From CBDFHV01 sp965247705 (GTDB lineage: Bacteria; Pseudomonadota; Alphaproteobacteria; Rhodospirillales; CAMCUA01), in assembly GCA_965247705.1 (NCBI GenBank), contig CBDFHV010000081.1, positions 1-64,000 of the forward strand: a stretch of DNA of 64,000 nucleotides, read 5' to 3'. The notes beneath the pieces are model-generated. The model had not been told where the DNA came from. It saw nothing but the letters and a program-made list of their open reading frames with translations, and made no database searches. The position numbers and the translations under genes are program-made. Below, one piece after another: positions 56,170-64,000 of the stretch; the stretch's first letter is position 1; each line of letters begins with the position of its first letter.

Positions 56170-57059
56170 CCCGCAAGCCCCGTTCGGCGCGCCTGGTGCT
56201 GACCCCCGAAGGGGTGCCGATCACGGTTCGCCTGGCCGACCGGGGCGAGCGGTTGGCGGCGGTCTTGATCGACCTCCTATACCTGGGGATCGCGATCGCC
56301 GTCGTGGCGCTGATCGCCCTCGGGCTGCCCTGGTATCTGGACCTGGGGGAACAGGTCATGGGGTGGGCTTTGAGCGCCACCGTCGTCCTCGCCTTTCTGG
56401 TCCGCAGCTTCTATTTCGCCTTCTTCGAGCTGCGCTGGCAGGGCTCCACCCCCGGCAAGCGGGCCATGGGCCTGAGGGTCATGGACCGGGGCGGTGGGCC
56501 CTTGACGGCGGAAGCGGTCTTCGCCCGCAACCTGATGCGCGAAGTGGAGCTGTTCCTGCCGCTGAACCTGCTGTTGAGCGGCGGCGACGTCGGCATCGAC
56601 GCGGCCGTGCGCTATGCGGTCCTGACCTGGCTCCTGCTGTTCACTTTTTTGCCGCTGATGAACCGGGACCGGCTTCGGGCCGGCGACCTGCTCGCCGGGA
56701 CCTGGGTGGTGACCATCCCCCGGCCGCTGCTGCTGGACGACCTGGTCTCGGCCCGCAAGGCATCGGAATGGGGCTTCTCGGAGGCCCAGCTCGACATCTA
56801 TGGGGTCTATGAGCTGCAGGCCCTGGAACAGGTGCTGCGGATGACCGGCGCGGCGGCCGCGCCGACCCGCGAGGCGGTGACCGAGAAGATCCGCGAGCGC
56901 ATCGCCTGGACCGGCGAGGTCCCCCAGGGCGACGCCGCCACCCGGCGCTTCCTGGAGAGCTTCTACGCCGCCATGCGCACCCGCCAGGAGACCGGCCTGC
57001 TGATGGGCCGAAGGCGCGAACGCCAGCGCCACCCTGGCTCGGTGCCCCGCTCGCCGTGA
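56166..57059 (+). CDS. RDD-family membrane protein
   Basis: The 297-residue protein has the RDD signature around residues 20-130: ERLAAVLIDLLYLGIAIAVVA, WQGSTPGKRAMGLRVMDRGGG, FARNLMREVELF and MNRDRLRAGDLLAGTWVV. It has about three to four spans and a long soluble C-terminal tail (residues 190-297). RDD proteins are linked to transport of unknown solutes. It is the last gene of the cluster and converges on the paralogous pair, with four bases between stops. Confidence 0.9.
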   Translation: MTRKPRSARLVLTPEGVPITVRLADRGERLAAVLIDLLYLGIAIAVVALIALGLPWYLDLGEQVMGWALSATVVLAFLVRSFYFAFFELRWQGSTPGKRAMGLRVMDRGGGPLTAEAVFARNLMREVELFLPLNLLLSGGDVGIDAAVRYAVLTWLLLFTFLPLMNRDRLRAGDLLAGTWVVTIPRPLLLDDLVSARKASEWGFSEAQLDIYGVYELQALEQVLRMTGAAAAPTREAVTEKIRERIAWTGEVPQGDAATRRFLESFYAAMRTRQETGLLMGRRRERQRHPGSVPRSP

Positions 57060-57063
57060 GGGC

Positions 57064-57927
57064 TTAGTCGAAGACCGTGGCGATCTGTTCGATGTCGGCC
57101 CCGTCGTAGGCAACCCGCAGGTAGTAATAGCCCACCGCCGTCACCACGGCCGACAGAGCGAGGTAGACGGTATCCAAAATCAGGTACACCAGCGTGGCAA
57201 AAAATCCAGCGGGCTCCGCGGAGTCGGTGAACAGGTCCATGGGCAACGTCACCGCCTCCGCCAATAGCCACTGGAACATGATGAGCACTACGGTCAGGCC
57301 CAGGATCCGCCAGCGATTGCCTCGGGTAAGCGCGGCGCTACGCCGGAGGCTGGCGTTGATCCCGGTCCGCTCCACCACCGCCACCGGAACCGCCACCCAG
57401 AATAGTGCGTAGGCGAAGACACCAGGCACCACGAACAACAACAGGCCCGCCAACACAAGCAGTCCGCTCACCAGGATCACCCCGATCCCGGGGAAGACCA
57501 GGGCCAAACCCTGGGCAATGCTGTCACCCACGTCTGCCGGACGGCCCCGCAGGTGCTGAATGGTGCCGTAGACGAGAGCGGCCGTGACAATCCAGGCAAT
57601 ACCAATTCGAACGGCCATATAGACGATCATCTGAAAGCTGACTGCCGGCTGGAACAGCACCGCCTCGTCCGCCCCGCTAAGCTGGTCGACGGCGTCAAAT
57701 ACCCCGTCCCCGATGACCATCCAATATAATGTCGATTCCACCACGGAGATGCCAAACGCCAGCAACCCGAACGGCACCAGATTACGCAACAGGATATGGA
57801 CCGACTGCACCAGGACCACGCCGACGGGAAGCGGTGCCACCGCCGTGACATCCGGCGGAGTTGCCGCAAGGGGCGATCCGCTTTGCGGCACCCGGCTTCG
57901 CCCGGGGCGGGGAGGAAGATCGCTCAT
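57064..57927 (-). CDS. Multi-span membrane protein, paralogue 1 (GDPD-membrane-domain/DUF975-like)
   Basis: The 287-residue protein has six spans and a Pro-rich N-terminal tail. The shared block VAVPVAVVERTGINASLRRSAALTRGNRWRILGL is like the SLRRS-LTRGNRW motif seen in membrane domains of glycerophosphodiester phosphodiesterase-type and DUF975 proteins. The function is unknown. It overlaps the following (upstream on this strand) paralogue by four bases, so they are translationally coupled. Both end in GYY(Y/H)LRVA..GA(D/H)IEQIA.VF. Confidence 0.8.
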   Translation of the reverse strand: MSDLPPRPGRSRVPQSGSPLAATPPDVTAVAPLPVGVVLVQSVHILLRNLVPFGLLAFGISVVESTLYWMVIGDGVFDAVDQLSGADEAVLFQPAVSFQMIVYMAVRIGIAWIVTAALVYGTIQHLRGRPADVGDSIAQGLALVFPGIGVILVSGLLVLAGLLLFVVPGVFAYALFWVAVPVAVVERTGINASLRRSAALTRGNRWRILGLTVVLIMFQWLLAEAVTLPMDLFTDSAEPAGFFATLVYLILDTVYLALSAVVTAVGYYYLRVAYDGADIEQIATVFD

Positions 57928-58703
57928 TCGAACACCGCCGCGATTTGTTCGATGTGGGCGCCCTCGCGGGCCACCCGCAGGTGATAGTAGCCGACCGCCG
58001 CGGCCACCGCCCACAAGGCAACGCCGAAGGCGGTGAGCAGCAATTCCGCCGCCGTGCTCAAGGCGCCGCTGGTATCGGCGAAGTCCGCGACCAGGGCTAC
58101 GGGCATGACCAGGAAGCGCTGGAGCAGGAACTGGATCACGTTCAGGATCAACACCAGGCCCAAAATCCGCCAGCGGTTGCCCCGGGTCAGTTCGGCACTG
58201 CGCTTGAGGCTGGCGATGATGCCGGGCCGCTCCACCACCGCCACCGGCACCGCCACCCAGAACAGCAGGTAGAGAACCACCCCCGGCACGACCAGCAGCA
58301 TGATTCCCGCCGCGATCAGCAGCCAGCTCACAAGGATCACCCCGACAACCGGCAGAACCATGGTGACGCCCCGGCCCACGCACTCGGCCAGCCCGGGGCG
58401 CCGGCCCCGTAGATCCTGCACGGTGCCGTAGACCAGGGCGGCGGTGATAAGCCAGGAGACGACAAGCTGGATGGCAAGCGCCGGCCCGTAGACCACCACC
58501 CCATCCTCCGACACCCAGTCGCCGATGGCGCGGAAATAGTTGCCCCCCGTCGCCACCCACTGCAGCCCCGCCTGGACCAGGATCAGGGACAGCGCCAGCA
58601 GACCGAAGGAGGCAAGATTGCGGAACAGGGTGCGGAACGACTGAGAAAGGACCGCGCCGACATGGAAAGGCGGGGTTCCCAGCGGGACGTCGTCACTTGC
58701 CAT
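57924..58703 (-). CDS. Multi-span membrane protein, paralogue 2
   Basis: The 259-residue protein is a paralogue of the preceding entry. It shares ITAALVYGTVQDLRGRRPG, LVVPGVVLYLLFWVAVPVAVVERPGI, SLKRSAELTRGNRWRILGL and the C-terminal YYHLRVAREGAHIEQIAAVFE. Six spans are predicted. The pair probably arose by tandem duplication. Function unknown. The start is the ATG at 58703 (MASDDVPLG). It diverges from the AhpD-like gene, with 84 bases between. Confidence 0.8.
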   Translation of the reverse strand: MASDDVPLGTPPFHVGAVLSQSFRTLFRNLASFGLLALSLILVQAGLQWVATGGNYFRAIGDWVSEDGVVVYGPALAIQLVVSWLITAALVYGTVQDLRGRRPGLAECVGRGVTMVLPVVGVILVSWLLIAAGIMLLVVPGVVLYLLFWVAVPVAVVERPGIIASLKRSAELTRGNRWRILGLVLILNVIQFLLQRFLVMPVALVADFADTSGALSTAAELLLTAFGVALWAVAAAVGYYHLRVAREGAHIEQIAAVFE

Positions 58704-58787
58704 CGCCCGATCTTTCCCTCGCAACGCGCCCGTGGAGTGTAGACTAAAGCAGCCCGCTGCTTCACGGGAACAGGAAAGGATCACCCC

Positions 58788-59372
58788 ATGGCCCGGGTTC
58801 GCGACGTAACCATTGACGAAGTGCCGGCGGACGCGCGGCCGATCTACCGGCGGTTCGCCGAGGATTACGGGTCGTTCCTCAATCAAGTAAAGGTATTCGC
58901 CCATCGGCCCCCGGCCCTGCGCCACGTCATGGGCCTGCTGCTGGCGCTGGCCGACGAAGCCCTGTTGCCCAAGCGGGTCCTGGAGATCGCTCTGGTCACC
59001 GTCTCCAAGCTCAACCGGTGCGCCTATTGCGTCGCCCACCACACGCCCCGCCTGGTGGACGAGGGCCTGCCCGCCGAGACCGTCGCCCGCATCATCGAAC
59101 CCGACTGCCCGGGCCTCGATACGCTGGACCGGCTGGTGCGGGATTACGCGGTGGCCGTGACCACCCGGGCGAACGCGGTGCCCGACGCCCTGTTCGCCGC
59201 CTTGCGGGAACACTTCAGCGAGGCGCAAATGGTTGAACTGACCTTGCGCACGGCGCTGTGCGGCTTCTTCAACCGCTTCAACGACGCGCTCGAGATCGAA
59301 ACCGAGGCGGGAGCGTTGGAGGATTTTCTGGCCCATGGTGGGCGGGTGGCGGAGCTCGACGGGCGGGTCTGA
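58788..59372 (+). CDS. AhpD/carboxymuconolactone decarboxylase-family protein
   Basis: The 194-residue all-helical protein contains LEIALVTVSKLNRCAYCVAHHTPRLVDEG, whose CAYCVAHH is the AhpD-type CXXC plus His used as a peroxidatic or disulfide site. A second, decayed repeat follows. Members are alkylhydroperoxidases of the CMD superfamily. The substrate is unknown. The stop codon TGA lies within a palindromic repeat (59361-59429), so the last residues GRV are encoded by the repeat. Confidence 0.86.
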   Translation: MARVRDVTIDEVPADARPIYRRFAEDYGSFLNQVKVFAHRPPALRHVMGLLLALADEALLPKRVLEIALVTVSKLNRCAYCVAHHTPRLVDEGLPAETVARIIEPDCPGLDTLDRLVRDYAVAVTTRANAVPDALFAALREHFSEAQMVELTLRTALCGFFNRFNDALEIETEAGALEDFLAHGGRVAELDGRV

Positions 59373-59429
59373 GACCCGCCCCTACGCAAGCGACGTCAAG
59401 GGCGTAGGGGCCGGTCTGAGACCGGCCCG
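59361..59429. repeat. GGGCGGGTCT palindromic element, copy 2
   Basis: This copy has hairpins GGGCGGGTCTGAGACCCGCC and GGCCGGTCTGAGACCGGCC with CCCTACG and CGTAGGG arms, as in the element at 55071. It lies between the convergent AhpD-like and dehydratase genes and supplies the stop codon of the former. It probably acts as a terminator. Confidence 0.85.
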
Positions 59430-59439
59430 CCCCAGTCCT

Positions 59440-61179
59440 CTAGTGCGACTCCCGCGGCACGGCGGCGCCGCGCTGGCCGACCAGGAAATCGAAGTCGGCG
59501 CCCCGGTCGGCCTGGAGGACCGAGTCCACGTAGAGCTTCTGATAGCCGCTGGTCATCTCCGGCACCGGCGGAGACCAGGCGGCGCGGCGGCGCCCCAACT
59601 CGTCTTCCGGCACGTCCAGATGCAGCCGCCGCGCCGGCACGTCCAGTTCGATCATGTCGCCGTTCTCGACCAGGGCCAGGGCGCCGCCGGCGGCCGCTTC
59701 GGGGGCCACATGCAGGACCACGGTGCCGTAGGCGGTGCCGCTCATGCGGGCATCCGAAATGCGGACCATGTCCTTCACCCCCTGGGCCAGCAGCTTTCGT
59801 GGCAGGCCGACGTTGCCCACCTCGGCCATGCCCGGGTATCCCTTGGGGCCGCAATTCTTGAGGACCAGAACGCAGGTCCGGTCCACATCCAGGTCCGCAT
59901 CGTCGATGCGGGCCCGGTAGTCGTCCATATCCTCGAACACCACCGCCCGGCCCCGATGCACCATCAGCTCCAGCGATGCGGCGGAGGGTTTGAGCACCGC
60001 GCCGTCGGGGGCCAGGTTGCCCCGCAGCACCGCCAGCCCCCCTTCCGGAGTCAGCGGGTCGTCCCAGGGTCGGATGACGCTCTCGTCGTGGCAGGGGGCG
60101 TCCTTGACGTTGTCCCACAGGGTGCGGCCGATCACCGTCAAGGCCTGTTTGTTCAGCAGCTCCCGCTCGCCCAGGGCGCGCAGCACCGCCGGCAAACCGC
60201 CGGCCTCGAAAAATTCCTCCATCAGGAAGCGGCCCGACGGCATCAGGTCGACCACTGTCGGGATTTCCCGGCCCAGACGGTCCCAGTCGTCCAGGCCCAG
60301 ATTGACACCGACGCGCCCGGCGATCGCGATCAGGTGCACCACCGCGTTGGTGGAGCCGCCGATGGCGCCACACGCCCGAATCGCGTTCTCGAAGGCCGCC
60401 TTGGTGAGGATGCGGGACATGGGCACGTCGGCGTGCACCAGCTCGACGATGCAGCGCCCGGCCATGTGGGCGAGGGACCGCCGCCGGGAGTCGACGGCTG
60501 GAATGGCGGCGTTCCCCGGCAGGCCCATGCCGAGAGCCTCCACCATGCAGGCCATGGTCGATGCGGTGCCCATGACCATGCAGTGGCCGGGGCTGCGGGA
60601 CATGGCGGCCTCGGCCTCCATGAAGTCTTCAAGGGTCATCTCGCCGGCCCGCACCTGCTCGGAAAAGCGCCACACCGCGGTGCCGGATCCAATCAGCTCG
60701 CCACGATAACGTCCGTTCAGCATCGGCCCGCCGGAGACCGCGATGGTGGGCAGGTCGCAGCTCGCCGCCCCCATCATCAAGGCCGGCGTGGTCTTGTCGC
60801 AGCCGACCAGCAGCACCACTCCGTCGATGGGGTTGGCGCGGATCGATTCCTCGACGTCCATGCTGACCAGGTTGCGAAACAGCATGGTGGTCGGCCGCAT
60901 CAGGGTTTCGCCCAGGGACATGACGGGGAATTCCAGCGGCAGCCCGCCCGCCTCCCACACGCCCCGCTTCACCCGCTCGGCGATGTCGCGGAAGTGGGCG
61001 TTGCAAGGGGTAAGCTCCGAGAAGGTATTGCAAATGCCGATCACCGGCCGCCCGTCGAAGGCGTCCGGCGGCAGGCCCTGGTTGCGCATCCAGCTGCGGT
61101 GGATGAAGCCGTCCTTGTCGGCCGGCCCGAACCAGGCCTGGGACCGCAAGCTCCGTGGTGTTTTGCTGTCCTTCGTCAT
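59440..61179 (-). CDS. IlvD/Edd-family dehydratase (sugar-acid type)
   Basis: The 579-residue protein has the Fe-S and Mg motifs of the family: ICNTFSELTPCNAHFR, VGCDKTTPALMMGAAS, GHCMVMGTASTMA and, near the end, MVRISDARMSGTAYGTVVLH. The N-terminus WFGPADKDGFIHRSWMRNQG and the length are typical of L-arabinonate/xylonate-type dehydratases rather than dihydroxyacid dehydratase, so a sugar-acid substrate is more likely. It uses a 2Fe-2S or 4Fe-4S cluster. It begins at 61179 as a single gene. Confidence 0.85.
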   Translation of the reverse strand: MTKDSKTPRSLRSQAWFGPADKDGFIHRSWMRNQGLPPDAFDGRPVIGICNTFSELTPCNAHFRDIAERVKRGVWEAGGLPLEFPVMSLGETLMRPTTMLFRNLVSMDVEESIRANPIDGVVLLVGCDKTTPALMMGAASCDLPTIAVSGGPMLNGRYRGELIGSGTAVWRFSEQVRAGEMTLEDFMEAEAAMSRSPGHCMVMGTASTMACMVEALGMGLPGNAAIPAVDSRRRSLAHMAGRCIVELVHADVPMSRILTKAAFENAIRACGAIGGSTNAVVHLIAIAGRVGVNLGLDDWDRLGREIPTVVDLMPSGRFLMEEFFEAGGLPAVLRALGERELLNKQALTVIGRTLWDNVKDAPCHDESVIRPWDDPLTPEGGLAVLRGNLAPDGAVLKPSAASLELMVHRGRAVVFEDMDDYRARIDDADLDVDRTCVLVLKNCGPKGYPGMAEVGNVGLPRKLLAQGVKDMVRISDARMSGTAYGTVVLHVAPEAAAGGALALVENGDMIELDVPARRLHLDVPEDELGRRRAAWSPPVPEMTSGYQKLYVDSVLQADRGADFDFLVGQRGAAVPRESH

Positions 61180-61242
61180 GCTGTCCCCCTGGCGACGACG
61201 GACATCCTTTTACCACAGGGCGATCCCTTGGCCTTGCCACTA

Positions 61243-61564
61243 GTGCCCCCCATCGCAATTCCCGACCCCATACGATCGCTTTTCCCGTTCCCTCGGCAGG
61301 AGGCGGCGCGCCGGCGATGCGGGGCCATCGTCAAGCGTCGCCGACGCCCCGAGGGAACGGGAAAAGCGACCCCGCGGGCGGCCTTGCGCGTCCCCCGGGG
61401 CCAGGGGGTGTCCCCGGCATTGAATTCCGGGGGGACTCCCCCCCGAGACCCCCCGGCGGCGTTGCGGCACGCTTGCGATGCTCCAGCATCGCCGCGCGTC
61501 CCGCGCCTGGCCGGATGAACGCGCAAGGCCGTCGTATGGGGTCGGGAATTGCGATGGGGGGCAC
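61243..61564. mobile_element. 322-bp TA-flanked element with perfect 33-bp terminal inverted repeats
   Basis: Both ends start GTGCCCCCCATCGCAATTCC and match for 33 bases without mismatch; TA lies on both sides (61241-61242, 61565-61566). Inside, a second inverted repeat (CGCTTTTCCCGTTCCCTCGG near 61275 and its complement near 61368) makes a large hairpin. No credible gene is inside. The TA duplication and GTG ends recall IS630/Tc1-type mobilisation, but the ends differ from the 93-bp MITE family, so another transposase is probably involved. It fills the gap between the IlvD and MFS genes. Confidence 0.82.
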
Positions 61565-61690
61565 TAGCGTTCTCCGGGGCGCCCGTTCACAATGGGTGCT
61601 CGCCTGTTTCCCAGTCCCTGATGGACAAACCCTTCAACCCGACTTCGGGACCTCCGCAGCCGCGGCGGCCTTGGCCTGCGGGGATAGCCC

Positions 61691-62929
61691 ATGACCGAAC
61701 AGGCCGCCTTGGCGCCGGAACCGGGCCCCCGACATCCTTATCGCTGGGCCATGTTGGCGGGCGCTTGGCTGAGCTATTTCTGCTTCGGTTTGACGACGAC
61801 GGGCCTGGCGCCCCTGGTCGGCACCATCACCGAGGAGCTGGGAATCAGCCATTCGGCCATGGGCGCGGTGCTGGGAGCTTGGCCTCTGGTCTATATCGCC
61901 GCCGCCATCCCCTGCGGCGCTTTCGTCGACCGTTTCGGGCCGGGGCGGGCCCTGTTTCTGGCCGCCCTCGTCATCGCCGCCTCGGGGCTGGGACGGGGCC
62001 TGTCCACCGGCCACGTGTCCCTGTTCCTGGCGGTGGCGCTGTTCGGCCTGGGCGGGCCCCTGGTATCGGTGGGCGCGCCGAAGCTGATGTCCCTGTGGTT
62101 CGAAGGCAAGGAACGGGGTCTGGCCATGGGCGCCTACATGACCGGGACGGCCCTGGGCGGCATCACGGCCCTGTCGATCACCAACAGCGTGATGATGCCG
62201 TTGATGGGCAATGACTGGCGCCGGGTGCTGATCGCCTATGCGGGCTTCGTGCTGGTCAGCGGCTTCGTCGGCCTGCTGATCAGCGCCCATCCGGCGGGCC
62301 GCGCGGTGGAGCGCCGCCTGTCGTCCGAACCCCGGGTATCCCAGCGCCAGGTGTTCCTGGATCTGCTGAAGGTGGGCCCGGTGCGCATCATGCTGTTGAT
62401 GAGTATGGGCATTTTCTTCTTCAACCACGCCCTGAACAACTGGCTGCCGGAGATCCTGCGTTCCGGCGGCATGGACGCGGCGACGGCCGGCTATTGGGCG
62501 GCGGTGCCCTCGGTGGTCGGCATCGCCGGGTCGCTGCTGATTCCCAGGCTGGCGGTGCCGGAACGGCGAATCGCGATCCTGATCCTGCTGTTCGCCTCGG
62601 CGACCGCGGCGTCGCTCCTGATCCAGACCGCCTTGGGCCCCTCCCTGGTCGTCGGGTTGTTCCTGCAAGGCATCGCCCGCAGTTCCATGATGACGGTGTC
62701 CCTGCTCATCATCATGGAATTCCCCCAAGTGGGATCGCGGCGCACCGGGGCGGCCGGCGGCTTGTTCTTCTCGGCCGCCGAGATCGGCGGCGTCTCCGGT
62801 CCCGTGGCCATCGGTCTGGTCTCCGACGCCACCGGCGGTTTCGATGCCGGACTTCAGGTGCTGGCCGTCGTGATGGCGAGCATGATCGTCCTTACCCTGG
62901 TTTTGAGGACGGCGGCCCAAAAGGCCTGA
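61691..62929 (+). CDS. MFS transporter
   Basis: The 412-residue protein has twelve spans and begins with a soluble tail, then YRWAMLAGAWLSYFCFGLTTTGLAPLVGT. MFS motifs include IPCGAFVDRFGPGRALF in loop 2-3 and, in the second half, a FSAAEIGGVSGPVAIGLVSDATG segment. The pattern is that of CynX/NimT-type or anion:cation permeases. It could be involved in uptake of the dehydratase's substrate, but they are on opposite strands. The start MTEQAALAPEPG follows GGGGATAG. Confidence 0.88.
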   Translation: MTEQAALAPEPGPRHPYRWAMLAGAWLSYFCFGLTTTGLAPLVGTITEELGISHSAMGAVLGAWPLVYIAAAIPCGAFVDRFGPGRALFLAALVIAASGLGRGLSTGHVSLFLAVALFGLGGPLVSVGAPKLMSLWFEGKERGLAMGAYMTGTALGGITALSITNSVMMPLMGNDWRRVLIAYAGFVLVSGFVGLLISAHPAGRAVERRLSSEPRVSQRQVFLDLLKVGPVRIMLLMSMGIFFFNHALNNWLPEILRSGGMDAATAGYWAAVPSVVGIAGSLLIPRLAVPERRIAILILLFASATAASLLIQTALGPSLVVGLFLQGIARSSMMTVSLLIIMEFPQVGSRRTGAAGGLFFSAAEIGGVSGPVAIGLVSDATGGFDAGLQVLAVVMASMIVLTLVLRTAAQKA

Positions 62930-62949
62930 TCGCCGCGGCGTTGGCGACT

Positions 62950-63963
62950 ATGATGGGGACCTTGTCCGCGCTCGCCTCCGTCATCGCCTCCCTCATCGCC
63001 CCCCTCATCGCCTCCCTGGGGCGCGGCTGGAAGGCCGTTCCGCCGGTCGCCCGGGGCCTCCTGCTCGTGCTGACCGGAACCCTGCTGGGGGCCAGCATGA
63101 ACGGTATGACCCGGGCCCTGTCGGCGGACCTGCACGCCTTCGAGATCGCTTTCTTTCGCTGCCTGTTCGGCTTCCTCATGCTGAGCCCGAGCATGATGCG
63201 GCAAGGCAGCGGTCCGTTGCGCACGCGCCGTTTCCCCCTGCATGCCCTGCGCGGGGTGCTCCAATCCTTTTCGATGACTCTCAACACCCTTGCCGTCACC
63301 ATATCGCCCCTGGCCAAGGTGACGGCTCTGCAGTTCTCCTCGCCCCTGTTCGCCACCCTGCTGGCGGCGCTATTCCTGCGCGAACGCGTGCGCGCCCGCC
63401 GAATTTCGGCAATGGTGCTCGGCTTTTGCGGAACCTTGATCATCGTTCGCCCCGGTTTCGCGGCGCTCGACCCGGGGGCGATGGCCGCCCTCGTCGCCGC
63501 GGCCGCCTTCGCCGTGGTGATGATCGTCATGAAGACTCTGTCGAGCACCGAATCCAGCGTTACCCAGACTCTCTACATGACCATCTTTACCACCCCGGCG
63601 ACGTTCGTCGCCGCGATGTTCGTGTGGGTCACGCCGGAGCTGCATCACATGCCGTGGCTGATCGCCTTGGGGGCGCTGGGGATCCTCGGCAATATAGCTT
63701 TCGTGCAGGCCCTGCACGAAGCGGACCTGACCGCCGTGCTGCCGATGCTGTTCACCAAGCTGGTGTGGGCGGCGGCCATCGGATTCGTCTTCTTCGGCGA
63801 GGTTCCAGGCATCTGGACCTGGGTGGGGGGCAGCGTGATCTTCGCCTCTGCCACCTACATCGGCTTTCGGGAACGCAAGCTTACGGGGCAGGCGCAAGAA
63901 TTGCCCGCGGGCGGGACGGTGGTCCAAAGCAAACCACCGAGGCACAGAGACACAGAGATTTAA
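62950..63963 (+). CDS. EamA/DMT-family transporter
   Basis: The 337-residue protein has ten spans after a short N-terminal amphipathic stretch: LLLVLTGTLLGASMNGMTRALSADLHAFEIAFFRCLFGFL, then LAKVTALQFSSPLFATLLAALFLRERV in repeat 1 and FVQALHEADLTAVLPMLFTKLVWAAAIGFVFFGE in repeat 2. The substrate is unknown. Two ATGs (62950 and 62953) are adjacent. The last residues (KPPRHRDTEI) and stop come from the CACAGAG-type repeat, so the original end was probably shorter. Confidence 0.87.
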   Translation: MMGTLSALASVIASLIAPLIASLGRGWKAVPPVARGLLLVLTGTLLGASMNGMTRALSADLHAFEIAFFRCLFGFLMLSPSMMRQGSGPLRTRRFPLHALRGVLQSFSMTLNTLAVTISPLAKVTALQFSSPLFATLLAALFLRERVRARRISAMVLGFCGTLIIVRPGFAALDPGAMAALVAAAAFAVVMIVMKTLSSTESSVTQTLYMTIFTTPATFVAAMFVWVTPELHHMPWLIALGALGILGNIAFVQALHEADLTAVLPMLFTKLVWAAAIGFVFFGEVPGIWTWVGGSVIFASATYIGFRERKLTGQAQELPAGGTVVQSKPPRHRDTEI

Positions 63964-64000
63964 TTCCGCGCGAAGCGCATCGGCTTTTCTCTGTGTCTCT
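63932..64000. repeat. CACAGAG-type palindromic repeat, cut by the window end
   Basis: ACCACCGAGGCACAGAGACACAGAG is followed by TTCTCTGTGTCTCT after about 30 bases, the same family as at 44020-44206. It supplies the 3' end of the EamA gene. The right arm continues past the window. Confidence 0.8.

Noticed and set aside
61243..61564. Short open frames inside the 322-bp element.
   Set aside because: They are Arg/Pro/Gly-rich, overlap on both strands, have no ribosome sites or family motifs, and follow from the GC-rich palindrome.

Overview
The window comes from a high-GC alphaproteobacterium, most likely a free-living member of the Rhodospirillales. This rests on the gene content: the rnd-kdsD-lptC-lptA-lptB-rpoN-hpf-ptsN cluster, ffs next to dnaX, an MmcB protein, an IalB-like secreted protein, an NDUFA9-type dehydrogenase, a HpnL-type flippase, and double-hairpin intergenic repeats of a kind common in that class. 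The species cannot be named from sequence alone. Most of the window is ordinary chromosome with short operons on both strands, but it carries many broken genes and small mobile elements.

Layout. 0-9.6 kb: a LicD-like membrane protein, rlmE and a Ppx/GppA phosphatase, a VOC protein, a ChaC-type cyclotransferase, then a scarred block in which a cyclase gene and a fatty acid desaturase gene are cut off at one shared 93-bp MITE. A sugar transferase follows, then a second MITE abutting an intact IS630-family element and a flippase gene with an amber codon. 9.6-19 kb: ialB-like gene, rlmN, an orphan Phd-type antitoxin, argG (two frameshifts), a UDG-family gene, a frameshifted LMW-PTP gene, MATE, yjbQ, mmcB, dnaX and the SRP RNA gene. 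19-30 kb: a divergent catabolic island. Leftward are a TctABC-type transporter, a CapA-like protein and an M19-like dipeptidase; rightward are a HyuA and two tandem HyuB proteins. 30-38.6 kb: an HlyD remnant, a frameshifted hsp20, then the PTS-Ntr/sigma-54/Lpt/KdsD block, RNase D and tRNA-Leu(CAG). 38.8-44 kb: epimerase-like protein, MarR, M17 aminopeptidase, a haloacid-dehalogenase-like protein, and a 2-hydroxyacid dehydrogenase gene split by a third MITE. 44-50.7 kb: a racemase/decarboxylase, MFS, a wrecked nap operon still behind a perfect FNR box, an Xre/RES toxin-antitoxin pair, EamA and an amidase. 50.8-58.7 kb: a DUF4129-DUF4350-MoxR-DUF58-SpoIIM-RDD operon and two tandem multi-span membrane proteins. 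58.8-64 kb: an AhpD-like protein, an IlvD/Edd dehydratase, a 322-bp TA-flanked palindromic element, MFS and EamA.

The most striking signals are: (1) a MITE family (three 93-bp copies) whose two ends match the two ends of the resident IS630 element, with one copy whose precise excision restores a reading frame and another that marks a probable deletion joining two convergent genes; (2) an in-frame NapD::NapC chimera left where napA and napB were deleted; (3) two genes in which a conserved CAG glutamine codon reads TAG; (4) five +1 shifts that can all be read as one extra base in a G or C run; (5) a second, unrelated TA-flanked element with perfect 33-bp inverted repeats. I see no prophage, CRISPR array or classical defence island.
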